The notes: generated by a model from the letters alone, not told the origin. Shown: positions 46,476 to 55,668, numbered from the stretch's first letter. The stretch: 64,000 nt of DNA from Corynebacterium terpenotabidum Y-11 (GCF_000418365.1 NC_021663.1:1178001-1242000); one strand, 5' to 3'. Made by a program: numbers and translations.

Positions 46476-48110
46476 ATGACCGAACCAGCTGCCACGTACC
46501 CGGTCCGCGAGGGTACATACGACGAACTGATGTCACCGGACGGCGTGCGGTCGGTGTACCGCAAGCTGTCCCAGGTGTTCGACGACATCAGACCCGCGGA
46601 CCTCAACTCCCGGGTGAACTACCTCAGCTCCCGCTACCTGGACACCGGCGTGACCTTCGACTTCGCCGGCCAGGAGGAACCCTTCCCGCTCGACATCGTG
46701 CCCCGTCTGATTCAGCGGGCGGAGTTCGAACGTACGGAACGCGGACTGAAGCAGCGGGTCCGTGCCCTGGAGGCGTTCCTCTCCGACGTTTACGGCGCCG
46801 GACGGTGTTTCAGTGACGGTGTCATTCCCCGTGCGGTGGTCACCACCTCCGAGAACTTCTGCCGTGCCGTGGCCGGCTATGAACCCCCGAACGGGGTACG
46901 GATCCATGTCGCGGGCATCGATCTCATCCGTGACGGGGAAGGGAATCTCCGGGTTCTGGAGGACAATGCCCGTATCCCCTCGGGCGTCTCCTACGTCCTC
47001 ACCAACCGGCAGGCGACCGTTGCGGCCCTGCCGGAGGCGGTGCGGCAGTACAACATCGCCCGTGTCGACGACTATCCCGCCCGACTGCGCGCCGCACTGG
47101 CCAAGGCGGCGCCCCCCGGCGTCCCGGATCCGCAGATCGTGGTGCTCACTCCCGGTGTCTACAACTCCGCCTACTTCGAGCACTCGATGCTCGCCCGCAC
47201 CATGGGTGTTCCGTTGGTGGAGGGACGCGACCTCGTGGTCCGCCACGGTGTGGTGTTCCTGCGCACCACCCGAGGCCTGGAACAGGTCCACGTGATCTAC
47301 CGTCGCGTCGACGACGAGTTCATCGACCCGGTGAAATTCCGTCCGGATTCCCTGCTCGGTGTCGCCGGCCTGCTGTCGGCCCAGGCCAACGGAACCGTGA
47401 CCATCGCCAACGCGGTCGGCAACGGTGTGGCGGATGACAAGCTCGTCTACACCTATCTCCCGGCACTTATCCGCTACTACCTCCATGAGGAACCGCTGAT
47501 CCCCAACGTGGATACCTGGCGGCTGGAGGAGCCTGCGGCGAGGGAAGAAGTCCTCGACCGGATGGACGAGTTGGTCATCAAGCCGGTCGACGGCTCCGGT
47601 GGCAAAGGCATCATCATGGGCCCGATGTCGACGAAGAAGGAACTGGCGGAAGCGAAGAAGAAGCTCATCGCCGACCCTCGCGGCTGGATCGCCCAGCCGC
47701 TCATCCAGCTGTCCACCGTCCCCACGATGACTCCGGACAAGGGTCTGCAGCCCCGCCACGTCGACCTGCGGCCCTTCATCGTCAACGACGGTGAAGAGAT
47801 GTGGGTCATTCCCGGCGGTCTGACCCGTGTCGCATTGAAGGAGGGGCAGATGATCGTGAACTCCTCCCAGGGTGGTGGGTCGAAGGACACCTGGGTCATC
47901 TCCGCCGGTGTCACCGGACCCGAGTCCGAGCACGGTCGTGTCATCTCCTCGCCGGACCCGGATGCCGAATCCCTGGACCGGCTGGAGACCTCCGTCCTCG
48001 ACGCCCGGGACGATGAGGACGAGGTCCAGCAGCAACAGCAGCAGCAACAGCAGCAGGCCGTCCGGTCCGTTGCGTCCACCGACACCATGAAGGGAGCAGA
48101 ACAGTGCTGA
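46476..48110 (+). CDS. Circularly permuted ATP-grasp protein (peptide ligase-like)
   Basis: 544 residues from ATG 46476 (TTG 46449 would add nine). Belongs to the circularly permuted ATP-grasp family: VHVAGIDLIRDGEGNLRVLE, LTPGVYNSAYFEHSMLARTM, DELVIKPVDGSGGKGIIMGP (nucleotide-binding Lys and Gly-rich loop) and RHVDLRPFIVNDGEEMWVIP. Near the C terminus, at about 514-523, is a run of ten Gln codons (CAG/CAA). First of three coupled genes with alpha-E and transglutaminase proteins, a trio conserved in many bacteria including mycobacteria, thought to make or trim a peptide or amide product that is still unknown. Confidence 0.92.
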   Translation: MTEPAATYPVREGTYDELMSPDGVRSVYRKLSQVFDDIRPADLNSRVNYLSSRYLDTGVTFDFAGQEEPFPLDIVPRLIQRAEFERTERGLKQRVRALEAFLSDVYGAGRCFSDGVIPRAVVTTSENFCRAVAGYEPPNGVRIHVAGIDLIRDGEGNLRVLEDNARIPSGVSYVLTNRQATVAALPEAVRQYNIARVDDYPARLRAALAKAAPPGVPDPQIVVLTPGVYNSAYFEHSMLARTMGVPLVEGRDLVVRHGVVFLRTTRGLEQVHVIYRRVDDEFIDPVKFRPDSLLGVAGLLSAQANGTVTIANAVGNGVADDKLVYTYLPALIRYYLHEEPLIPNVDTWRLEEPAAREEVLDRMDELVIKPVDGSGGKGIIMGPMSTKKELAEAKKKLIADPRGWIAQPLIQLSTVPTMTPDKGLQPRHVDLRPFIVNDGEEMWVIPGGLTRVALKEGQMIVNSSQGGGSKDTWVISAGVTGPESEHGRVISSPDPDAESLDRLETSVLDARDDEDEVQQQQQQQQQQAVRSVASTDTMKGAEQC

Positions 48111-49015
48111 GCCGCATCGCCGAATCCCTGTTCTGGATCGGCCGGTACATCGAGCGTGCCGACGACCAGGCCCGCGTCCTTACCGTCAACCTCGAACTGA
48201 GTACCGAGGCGGACAGTTCCTCCCTTGGTGTGGAACTGTGCCGCGCCATGGGTGCCCCGTTGGGGCCCGGGGCCGGTTCCCGCGAAGTGTGGCAGCACCT
48301 CGGCACCGACCCGGACTCCCCCCAGTCCATGGTCACCGCGCTGAGCAACTGCCGTGACAGTGCCCGGCGCGCCCGCGAGATCCTCACCACCTCGTCCTGG
48401 GAGGCCATCAACCGCGCCTACCGCAAGGTCGCCTCCGGTCGCCTCGACCTCATGCGTCCCGTACTGGCCTGCCGTGACGTCCATGACCACTGTTCGATGA
48501 TCATCGGCGCACTGGTCGGGACCATGCCCCGGGACGAAGCCTGGCACTTCCTCATGGCCGGTCGGTACATCGAACGGCTCGACATGACCGCCCGTATCAT
48601 CTACGCCACCATCGTTGCCCCGTCGCTGCCGGCGCACCGGCATCTGCTGCTGCAGTCCTGCGGTGCCCAGCAGTCCTTCGTCATGTCGCGCGGTCAGGAG
48701 GACACCCTCACCGCCTCGGTCGACTTCCTGCTACGGGACCGACTCTGCCCGCGGTCGATCGTCTTCTGCCTCGACGGGGCCCGCGAGTGCCTCTCTGCCC
48801 TGGACCCGACGACGCTGCGCTCAGGCTTTGAGGATGACGCCCAGCGCCTGCTCGGGCAGATGAGTGCCCGGATCGAGTACATGCAGCCCAATGAAGCGCT
48901 GGAGCAGCTCGGCGAACTGACCCAGCTGATCCAGGAGACCGGTGCCCTGGCCACCCAGGCGTTGAGTCAGCGGTACTTCGAAGGTGCCCTGTCGTCCACC
49001 TGGCATGCGAAGTAG
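48104..49015 (+). CDS. Alpha-E domain protein
   Basis: 303 residues from GTG 48104, overlapping the ATP-grasp gene by 7 bp. All-helical, with the family's opening LSRIAESLFWIGRYIERADD and the internal repeat MAGRYIERLDMTARIIY, each bearing the conserved Arg-Tyr-Ile-Glu-Arg. No catalytic function is established for alpha-E proteins; they always accompany the ATP-grasp and transglutaminase partners, so it may serve as a scaffold or hold the acceptor. Confidence 0.92.
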   Translation: MLSRIAESLFWIGRYIERADDQARVLTVNLELSTEADSSSLGVELCRAMGAPLGPGAGSREVWQHLGTDPDSPQSMVTALSNCRDSARRAREILTTSSWEAINRAYRKVASGRLDLMRPVLACRDVHDHCSMIIGALVGTMPRDEAWHFLMAGRYIERLDMTARIIYATIVAPSLPAHRHLLLQSCGAQQSFVMSRGQEDTLTASVDFLLRDRLCPRSIVFCLDGARECLSALDPTTLRSGFEDDAQRLLGQMSARIEYMQPNEALEQLGELTQLIQETGALATQALSQRYFEGALSSTWHAK

Positions 49016-49028
49016 GGAGAACAGGAAC

Positions 49029-49880
49029 ATGACAACCACACTGCGCATCGTTCACACCACCGGATACAACTATTCCAACCGGGTGACGGACTCCTTCAAC
49101 GAAATCCGGATGACGCCGCTCTACACCAGCCAGCAGCTCATCCGTGAGCAGTCGGTGACCATCACACCGAAGCCCTGGTCGTACTCCTACATCGATTACT
49201 GGGGGACTCACGTCACCTCCTTTGAGCTCCATGAACCCCATGAGCAGATGATCGTCGGGGTGACCACCACCCTCGACGTCGACGCCGTGCCGTCGACCCG
49301 GACGGAGCTCACTATGGCTGGGCTCGAGGACCATGCAGACGCACTCAACGAGTTCCTCGGTATTTCCCCGATGGTGGAGCCGGCCGAGGATCTCCTGGAA
49401 CAGGCCCGGACCATCACCGACGCCGCCGCCACGGTGGACGAGGCGGCCCTGGCCATCGGGAAGCTGATCCACAACGAGATGACCTATGAGACCGGGTCCA
49501 GTGACGTCACCGGCACCGCGGCGCAGGCATGGCAGGAGAGGAAGGGCGTGTGCCAGGATTTCTCGCACATCATGGTGGGAACCCTGCGCTCGGTAGGCAT
49601 CCCGGCACGGTATGTCTCCGGGTACGTGCTGCCGGACCGTACGGCCAAGGTAGGGGAGACGGTCGACGCTGAATCCCACGCCTGGGTCCAGTGGTTCAAT
49701 GACGGTGAGAACAACGGGTGGTTCAGCTTCGATCCGACCAACGATATGGTGCCGGGGGAACATCATGTGATCGTCGGTACGGCACGGGAGTACGCGGATG
49801 TTCCACCGCTGAAGGGAATGTTCACGGGGGCGGCGTCCTCGGAACTGTTCGTGACGGTACGGATGACCCTCCTGGACTGA
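49029..49880 (+). CDS. Transglutaminase-like cysteine peptidase
   Basis: 283 residues from ATG 49029 with GGGAGAACAGGAAC upstream. N-terminal beta domain (LRIVHTTGYNYSNRVTDSFN) then transglutaminase core with the catalytic Cys in WQERKGVCQDFSHIM, His in ESHAWVQWF, and Asp in FSFDPTNDM. Bacterial members mostly act as peptidases or amidases rather than cross-linkers. Third gene of the coupled operon. Confidence 0.93.
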   Translation: MTTTLRIVHTTGYNYSNRVTDSFNEIRMTPLYTSQQLIREQSVTITPKPWSYSYIDYWGTHVTSFELHEPHEQMIVGVTTTLDVDAVPSTRTELTMAGLEDHADALNEFLGISPMVEPAEDLLEQARTITDAAATVDEAALAIGKLIHNEMTYETGSSDVTGTAAQAWQERKGVCQDFSHIMVGTLRSVGIPARYVSGYVLPDRTAKVGETVDAESHAWVQWFNDGENNGWFSFDPTNDMVPGEHHVIVGTAREYADVPPLKGMFTGAASSELFVTVRMTLLD

Positions 49881-49972
49881 GCTGCCACCGGATCCGGGGC
49901 GGACCTGCACCGTGTCGGCAGGTGCCGCGCCCGGAGTGTGGCGGGACTGCCGCGCTCTGGTGCGTCCTACGG

Positions 49973-50003
49973 AAGTCCTACGCCTCTATATCCCGTAGGA
50001 CTT
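49973..50003. repeat. 10-bp perfect inverted repeat
   Basis: AAGTCCTACG (49973-49982) and CGTAGGACTT (49994-50003), with an AT-containing 11-nt loop. A third copy of the half-site, GTCCTACGG, precedes it at about 49964. No T-run; it may end the transglutaminase operon or be a protein-binding site. Confidence 0.5.
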
Positions 50004-50026
50004 CAGTAGCCCGATGGCCGGCAGAA

Positions 50027-50065
50027 ACGAAGGAACCCGCTGGTCGTGATGACCAACGGGTTCCT
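50027..50065 (-). terminator. Terminator downstream of tRNA-Pro
   Basis: AGGAACCCG (50031-50039) pairs with CGGGTTCCT (50057-50065), and TGGTC (50041-50045) with GACCA (50051-50055), a long stem with one mismatch. Read on the minus strand it is followed by a T-rich TTCGTTTC. Confidence 0.8.
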
Positions 50066-50069
50066 ACTC

Positions 50070-50146
50070 TGGTCGGACTGACAGGATTTGAACCTGCGAC
50101 CCCCACACCCCCAGTGTGGTGCGCTGCCAAACTGCGCCACAGTCCG
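50070..50146 (-). tRNA. tRNA-Pro (anticodon GGG)
   Basis: On the minus strand, acceptor CGGACTG pairs with CAGTCCG, then unpaired A and encoded CCA. The anticodon stem CCACA/TGTGG encloses the loop CTGGGGG, giving anticodon GGG. The T arm reads CGCAGGTTCAAATCCTG. 77 nt with CCA. Confidence 0.95.
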
Positions 50147-50259
50147 TCCATCCAGTACCGGACAAGTCCGTTGCTGAACGGGGCAAAGCTTACAACACCG
50201 GGATTCTGTTGCGCTAATCGGCAGGTGGACCCGGCTTCTCGGGCTGGTGGAGAACCCGA

Positions 50260-50757
50260 TTACTCGGGCTGCACCGGGGCTTCGGTGACGACCACACCGT
50301 CGGCGTCCGCGTAGGCGATGTGCCCGGGTACGAAATCCACCCCGCCGAAGTGGACGACCACGTCGCGCTCGCCGGCACCGTCCTTGGCGGACTTGCGGGG
50401 GTTCGTCCCCAGCGCCTTGCACCCGAATTCCATCCCCCCGACGGCCGCGGAATCACGGATGGCACCGTTGATGATCACGCCGGCCCAGCCGTGCTGCACA
50501 CCGAACTCGGCGATCATGTCACCCATCAGGGCGGTGTGCACCGAGGCGTCTCCGTCGACGACGAGGACGCCACCGGGGTTGTCCTCCTGGAGAATCTTCT
50601 TCACCAGGCCGTTGTCCTGGAAGCAGCGCACGGTCGTTACCGGACCACAGAAGTCGGTGTGACCGCCGAAGTTGCGGAACTGGGTGTCGCAGCTGCGGAC
50701 GTCGGCGCCGATGATGTCCACGAGGTCGGCCGTGGGGATGAAAGTGATGTCAGTCAT
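50260..50757 (-). CDS. RraA-like / 4-hydroxy-4-methyl-2-oxoglutarate aldolase family
   Basis: 165 residues. Matches the RraA fold: [59 protein letters not shown], and [18 protein letters not shown]. The last block carries the metal/substrate Arg-Asp found in aldolases of the family. E. coli RraA inhibits RNase E instead; in actinobacteria either oxaloacetate decarboxylase/aldolase activity or RNase control is possible. Adjacent to an alpha/beta hydrolase on the same strand (1 bp gap). Confidence 0.88.
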   Translation of the reverse strand: MTDITFIPTADLVDIIGADVRSCDTQFRNFGGHTDFCGPVTTVRCFQDNGLVKKILQEDNPGGVLVVDGDASVHTALMGDMIAEFGVQHGWAGVIINGAIRDSAAVGGMEFGCKALGTNPRKSAKDGAGERDVVVHFGGVDFVPGHIAYADADGVVVTEAPVQPE

Positions 50758-50758
50758 G

Positions 50759-51631
50759 TCATACCACTCTAATACCGGCCCATCCGGCCCACGTCGACAC
50801 CATCTCGCCGGCGCGCTGTGCTGAACCTCGCCGGGTGAGCAGATGGTCGGCGTCGGGCAGGCTCATCAGTGACTTCGGCCAGGATGCGGCAGCGAAGATG
50901 GCTTCGGCGTCGCCCACCGGCACGGTCAGGTCCGTCGGGGAGTGCAGGACCAGCAGTGGGACGCCCCGGCGTCCCAGTGAGGCGATGTCGTTGACGACGG
51001 CCGGTTCAGCCGAACGTTCGGCGAGATCGGTGAGGAAGCGTCGGCGGAACTGGATGTCTCGGCCGGCGAGGTGGACCGTGCGCAGGTCATCATCCGAGGT
51101 GGCGTCCGCGAACCCGCCGAGCAGATTCGCCGCCGCCCGCCCTGGCAGGTAGGGCGCGGCGACTGTGGCGACGGCGCGGATCGAGGGGATCCGGGGCGCC
51201 GCCCGCAGCACCGCGGCACCGCCGAGGGAATGCCCGACCAGGAGCGACGGTGCGGTGAGCCGCGTGCCGAGCCAGTCCGCGACTCCGACCAGGTCATCGA
51301 CATTGGAACTGAAGGTGGTGTCCTCGAAAGGCACTCCACCGTTGTCCGGACCGGAGTCTCCGAGACCGGGGAAGTCGAGCCGCAGGCAGGCGATCCCGGA
51401 GCGGGCCAGCGCCCGGGAGATGCGGAAGATGCCCGGAGTCGCGCGGGTACAGGTGAAGCAGTGGGCGGCGAGGGCGACGGGGATGCCGGCGTCCCGGAAT
51501 TCCTCCGGGGACATGGACGCCGCCACGCCCGGCAGGTCGAGGGTGCCAGCGATCGTCGACGTGCCGCCGTCGGGGAGGGGCAGGGAGCCGGGGAGGGTGA
51601 GGTTGATCGAGGTCACAGACGGGGAAGTCAC
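50759..51631 (-). CDS. Alpha/beta hydrolase
   Basis: 290 residues from GTG 51631; longer readings overlap secA2. Nucleophile elbow VGHSLGG, oxyanion segment [27 protein letters not shown], and the late Asp/His pair in [12 protein letters not shown] and [11 protein letters not shown]. Resembles the peptidase/esterase-type hydrolases often found fused to OsmC proteins; no OsmC domain is fused here. A minus-strand TACGCT -10-like box (51643-51638) ends 6 nt before the GTG, suggesting a leaderless transcript. Substrate unknown. Confidence 0.9.
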   Translation of the reverse strand: MTSPSVTSINLTLPGSLPLPDGGTSTIAGTLDLPGVAASMSPEEFRDAGIPVALAAHCFTCTRATPGIFRISRALARSGIACLRLDFPGLGDSGPDNGGVPFEDTTFSSNVDDLVGVADWLGTRLTAPSLLVGHSLGGAAVLRAAPRIPSIRAVATVAAPYLPGRAAANLLGGFADATSDDDLRTVHLAGRDIQFRRRFLTDLAERSAEPAVVNDIASLGRRGVPLLVLHSPTDLTVPVGDAEAIFAAASWPKSLMSLPDADHLLTRRGSAQRAGEMVSTWAGWAGIRVV

Positions 51632-51710
51632 GACCCCAGCGTACCGGCGGGGCGGATCGACTACGCTGGACACGATTGTACTGACGTAGTTTTCCCGGGA
51701 AAGGCGTGTG

Positions 51711-54026
51711 ATGGCCGGATTCGGCTGGTTCTGGAAGGCCATGGGATCGTCGGCGACGGCGAACCAGAAGAAGTCGAAGTCGATCGTGGGGGAGGCGCAG
51801 AAAGCCTCGGACCGGCTCGCCGACGCCTCCGACAGTGAAGTCGTGGACATCGCCCGGTCCTGCATCGGCTCCGACGACGCCCGCACCATCGAGGATGCGC
51901 CGCTGCTCCTCGCTGCGGTCCGGGAAGCGTCGTCCCGCACTCTCGGGATGACTCCTTTCGACGTGCAGCTGCAGGGTGCACTGCGCATGCTGGTCGGCGA
52001 TGTGGTGGAGATGGCGACCGGTGAGGGCAAGACCCTGGTCGGCGCGATGACCGCGGTGGGTTACGGTCTGCAGGGCAAGAAAGTCCACCTCATCACGGTG
52101 AACTCTTTCCTCGCGGGACGAGACGAGAAGTGGATGGGGCCGCTGCTGGACTTCTTCGGACTCAGCCACGGGGCGATCGCCGATGAGGCGGGGTCGGAGG
52201 AGCGACGGGACATCTACACCCGTGACGTGGTCTTCGGTGCGGTGAACGAAATCGGATTCGATGTCCTGCGCGATCAGCTGATCACCCGTCGGGAAGACGC
52301 GGTGCGCACCCCGGCTGACGTCGCCGTGATCGATGAGGCGGATTCGGTGATGGTCGATGAGGCGCTGGTGCCACTGGTCCTCGCCGGATCAGAGCCGGGC
52401 GCGGGGCCGACGGCGCAGATCACCGAGGTGGTCCGTCGGATGGTGGAGGACCGGCACTTCACGGTCTCCGGTGACCGGCGCAATGTCTTCCTCACCGATG
52501 AAGGGGCGGCGTTCGTGGAGAAGGAGCTGGGGGTGGAATCCCTGTACGCAGCGGATTCCGGTGACCTGCTCTCCCAGGTCAATGTCGCACTGCATGCCCA
52601 GCATCTGCTGATCCGCGATGTCCATTACCTGGTCCGGGACGGCGCTGTCGCGCTGATCGACAACTCCCGGGGTCGCGTCGCCGAGCTTCAGCGGTGGCCG
52701 GACGGTCTCCAGGCCGCCGTCGAGGCCAAGGAAGGGCTGACCGTCACCGACGGCGGCCGGATCCTTGACCAGATCACCATCCAGGCCCTGCTGGGCCTCT
52801 ACCCCCAGAAGTGCGGCATGACCGGTACCGCGGTCGCCGCCAGTGACCAGCTCCGCCAGTTCTACGGACTGTCGGTGAGCGTCATCGACCCGAACGAGCC
52901 GGCGCAGCGCTTTGACGAGGCCGACAACGTCTATGCCACCGCGGCAGACCGGGACGCCGCCGTCATCGACCACATCGTGGCGGTACAGGCCACCGGTCAG
53001 CCGGTGCTCGTCGGTACCCAGGACGTCGCGGCGTCCGAGACTATCGCCGATGACCTGGTGCTGCGGGGCGTGGAATGTAATGTCCTCAACGCGAAGAACC
53101 ACGAGCTGGAGGCCTCGGTCATTGCGGAAGCAGGACGCCCCGGCCGGGTGACCGTCTCGACCCAGATGGCAGGCCGCGGCACCGATATCCGGCTCGGCGG
53201 CGCCGACAGCGAACCGGGGGCGGAGGAGCATGACCGGGTCGTGGAACTCGGCGGTCTGCATGTCGTCGGTATCGGCCGGTTCCGGTCGGCACGCCTGGAC
53301 AACCAGTTGCGTGGTCGTGCCGGTCGACAGGGGGACCCCGGCTCCTCGGTCTTCTTCGTGAGCCTGGAGGACGACATGGTCTCGGTCGGTGGCGCCGGTG
53401 AAGAGCTCACCGCCCAGCCAGCCGAAGACGGTCGTCTGGAGCAGCGGAAGGTACTCCAGTTCGTCGACCACTGCCAGCGGGTCACCGAGGGGCAGATGCT
53501 CGACATCCACGCCACCACGTGGAAGTACAACAAGCTCATTGCGGACCAGCGTGCCATCGTCAATGAGCGACGGGACCGCGTCCTGGACACCGAGGCGGCC
53601 TGGGACGACCTCAGCTACCACGACGTCGAGAAGGTCGGTGCGCTTCAGGCCTCCGGGATCGACCAGGCGGTGTTGGTGCAGGCTGCCCGTGACATCATGC
53701 TCTACCACCTGGATCACGAGTGGAGTGAGCATCTGGCGTACCTCGACGATGTCCGGGAGTCCATCCACCTCCGGGCGATCGCGCGGGAAAGTCCGATCGA
53801 TGAATTCCACCGGATGTCGATCGCGGCCTTCGGTGAGTTGGCGGAGCGGGCGGTGGAGCTGGCCCGGGAGACGTTCTCCCGGGCGGAGATCACTGCTGAC
53901 GGGGTTGACCTCGGCGATCTCGGTCTGCACAAGCCCAGTGCCACCTGGACGTACATGGTCAACGACAATCCGTTGAGCTCCACCGGCGGGTCTGTGATGG
54001 GCTCCATTGCATCGATGTTCCGGTGA
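51711..54026 (+). CDS. secA2: Accessory Sec ATPase SecA2
   Basis: 771 residues from ATG 51711 (RBS GGGAAAGG). SecA motor: PFDVQLQGALRMLVGDVVEM, Walker A ATGEGKTL (102-109), Walker B VIDEADSVMVDEA, QMAGRGTDIRLGG and LDNQLRGRAGRQGDPGSS. It lacks the C-terminal linker and zinc-binding tail of housekeeping SecA and ends SIASMFR, at a length typical of actinobacterial SecA2. SecA2 exports a small set of proteins through SecYEG. Followed by odhI and ftsR, as in C. glutamicum. Confidence 0.95.
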   Translation: MAGFGWFWKAMGSSATANQKKSKSIVGEAQKASDRLADASDSEVVDIARSCIGSDDARTIEDAPLLLAAVREASSRTLGMTPFDVQLQGALRMLVGDVVEMATGEGKTLVGAMTAVGYGLQGKKVHLITVNSFLAGRDEKWMGPLLDFFGLSHGAIADEAGSEERRDIYTRDVVFGAVNEIGFDVLRDQLITRREDAVRTPADVAVIDEADSVMVDEALVPLVLAGSEPGAGPTAQITEVVRRMVEDRHFTVSGDRRNVFLTDEGAAFVEKELGVESLYAADSGDLLSQVNVALHAQHLLIRDVHYLVRDGAVALIDNSRGRVAELQRWPDGLQAAVEAKEGLTVTDGGRILDQITIQALLGLYPQKCGMTGTAVAASDQLRQFYGLSVSVIDPNEPAQRFDEADNVYATAADRDAAVIDHIVAVQATGQPVLVGTQDVAASETIADDLVLRGVECNVLNAKNHELEASVIAEAGRPGRVTVSTQMAGRGTDIRLGGADSEPGAEEHDRVVELGGLHVVGIGRFRSARLDNQLRGRAGRQGDPGSSVFFVSLEDDMVSVGGAGEELTAQPAEDGRLEQRKVLQFVDHCQRVTEGQMLDIHATTWKYNKLIADQRAIVNERRDRVLDTEAAWDDLSYHDVEKVGALQASGIDQAVLVQAARDIMLYHLDHEWSEHLAYLDDVRESIHLRAIARESPIDEFHRMSIAAFGELAERAVELARETFSRAEITADGVDLGDLGLHKPSATWTYMVNDNPLSSTGGSVMGSIASMFR

Positions 54027-54082
54027 GAGATTTCACTGAAGTCATACCGTGACGCACCGCCTCGGCCATTCGGGACGGGTAG

Positions 54083-54149
54083 TATGATGAGGACGACTCA
54101 CAGGCAGACCGCCTGAAGCGCTTTAACCCCCACCGCACCCGCGGAGGGG
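54083..54149 (+). promoter_or_regulatory. odhI leader: -10 box and stable hairpin
   Basis: TATGAT (54083-54088) could be the -10. The leader then holds a hairpin: CCCC (54128-54131) with GGGG (54146-54149) and CCGC (54133-54136) with GCGG (54141-54144), separated by an A-A mismatch. No T-run follows, and the GGAGGA ribosome site (about 54177) is free. Confidence 0.35.
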
Positions 54150-54190
54150 CTGCAACGGTCCCCAGTACCAGATTCCAGGAGGAACTGAAC

Positions 54191-54625
54191 ATGAGCGACA
54201 ACACCGGTATCCCGGAGGCATCGGTCGAAACCACCTCGGTCTTCCGTGCTGACCTCCTCAAAGAGATGGAGACCGGTGTGCAGTCCGAATCCACGCCTGC
54301 GGGTGTGGAGGGACTGCCCTCCGGTTCTGCACTTCTTGTGGTGAAGCGTGGCCCGAACGCGGGTTCCCGATTCCTGCTCGACCAGGACACCACCACCGCT
54401 GGTCGGCACCCTGACAGCGATATTTTCCTCGACGACGTGACCGTGTCCCGTCGCCACGCGGAGTTCCGCCGCAGCGGCGAGGACTACGAGGTCGTGGATG
54501 TGGGATCGCTCAACGGCACCTACGTCAACCGGGAGCCGAAGAACTCTGCCGTGCTCTGCAACGGTGACGAGATCCAGATCGGAAAGTTCCGGCTTGTCTT
54601 CCTCAACGGGGCCAAGGAATCCTGA
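54191..54625 (+). CDS. odhI: FHA-domain regulator OdhI/GarA
   Basis: 144 residues. The N-terminal ETTSVFRADLLKEM carries Thr14 and Thr15, the sites phosphorylated by PknG and PknA/B. The FHA domain (about 50-144) has GRHPDSDIFL, VSRRHAEF and GSLNGTYVN, the phosphothreonine-binding residues. Unphosphorylated OdhI inhibits 2-oxoglutarate dehydrogenase; phosphorylation releases it, shifting carbon between the TCA cycle and glutamate. Start ATG 54191 has CCAGGAGGAAC. Confidence 0.97.
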   Translation: MSDNTGIPEASVETTSVFRADLLKEMETGVQSESTPAGVEGLPSGSALLVVKRGPNAGSRFLLDQDTTTAGRHPDSDIFLDDVTVSRRHAEFRRSGEDYEVVDVGSLNGTYVNREPKNSAVLCNGDEIQIGKFRLVFLNGAKES

Positions 54626-54737
54626 CCGGCCGATGCTGGGCGACCCGCATTATCTGATCCGTCGGTCCGGACAGCCTGTCCGGGCCGGCGGACGTGTATC
54701 ACCACTGACCTGAGTCCACTGCGGTGTGAGGAGAATC

Positions 54738-55502
54738 GTGAGCGCACAGACTGGCGCAGCCCGCCAATCAGACGACAAGCGTGACCAGGGGAGCGCGGCA
54801 TCGCTCGCCCGTGCGACCGGTATCCTGCCCACCGCGTCGATCGGTGACGTGATCAAGCAGCTCCAGGTCGATTTTCCTGATCTCAAGGTCTCGAAGATCC
54901 GCTTCTTCGAGGCTGAAGGGCTCATCAGTCCCCGACGGTCGAAGTCGGGGTACCGCCGGTTCTCCCCGGAGGACATTTCCCGGATCCGGTTCATTCTGGG
55001 CCTTCAGCGTGATGAATTCCTGCCGCTGAAGATCATCCGGGAGCGGCTGGATGCGATGGATTCGGGCCACGTCACCGCGATCCCGGTCCACCGGGACTCA
55101 GTCGCCGGTGCGGTCACCGCCGATCAGTTCCGGGCTCCGCAGGTCCGGCGGCTCACCCGCGCCGATGTCTGTGTGCGGTCGGGAGTGGATGACGAGCTTC
55201 TTGCAGTCCTCGTCCGGATGGAGATGGTGGTCCCGGATGCGGCCGGATTCTTCTCCGTCGATGATGTCGATGTGGTCAGTATCGCCGCCAAGCTGGGTGA
55301 GTTCGGTATCGATTCACGGCACCTGCGTTCTCTGGTCACTATGGCCCGGCGGCAGTCCGACCTGGTCAACCGGGTCGCGGAGCCGATTGCCCACGGCCGC
55401 GACGAGAATGCCGCGGAGCGTTCTGCGGAAGTCGGTCGGGAGGTCAGTGCGCTGCTGGTCTCGCTCCATGCGTCACTGGTGAAGGCGAACATCTCCCGCT
55501 GA
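54738..55502 (+). CDS. ftsR: MerR-type regulator FtsR
   Basis: 254 residues from GTG 54738 (GAGGAG seven bases upstream). MerR HTH at about 34-105 with SIGDVIKQLQVDFPDLKVSK and FFEAEGLISPRRSKSGYRRF; the C-terminal half is helical without metal-binding cysteines. In C. glutamicum the homologue next to odhI activates ftsZ and controls cell division. Order odhI-ftsR-second MerR is kept. Confidence 0.9.
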   Translation: MSAQTGAARQSDDKRDQGSAASLARATGILPTASIGDVIKQLQVDFPDLKVSKIRFFEAEGLISPRRSKSGYRRFSPEDISRIRFILGLQRDEFLPLKIIRERLDAMDSGHVTAIPVHRDSVAGAVTADQFRAPQVRRLTRADVCVRSGVDDELLAVLVRMEMVVPDAAGFFSVDDVDVVSIAAKLGEFGIDSRHLRSLVTMARRQSDLVNRVAEPIAHGRDENAAERSAEVGREVSALLVSLHASLVKANISR

Positions 55503-55607
55503 GTATCGGGCCGGTCCATGGTGGGCACTGGACCGGGAGTGGAAAGCTGCTGAAATGACAGGCGTGTTGTTACACGGTGATCATCTCCCCGCTCTGCTAC
55601 CATTACC

Positions 55608-55630
55608 CTCAATGTCAAGTTGACCTTGAG
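55608..55630. promoter_or_regulatory. 23-bp dyad, candidate MerR operator
   Basis: CTCAA-t-GTCAA-g-TTGAC-c-TTGAG is a perfect dyad apart from three single spacer bases. It lies 127 bp before the second MerR gene and 61 bp before its promoter. Long dyads are typical targets of MerR dimers; either neighbour could bind it. Confidence 0.55.
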
Positions 55631-55668
55631 ACTTCTGGTGTCGGTTCCGTCATTCTTCCCGCAGAGGG

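Noticed and set aside
51632..52030. Upstream continuation of the alpha/beta hydrolase frame
   Set aside because: It overlaps the start of secA2 on the other strand; the hydrolase fold begins after GTG 51631, which has its own -10 box.
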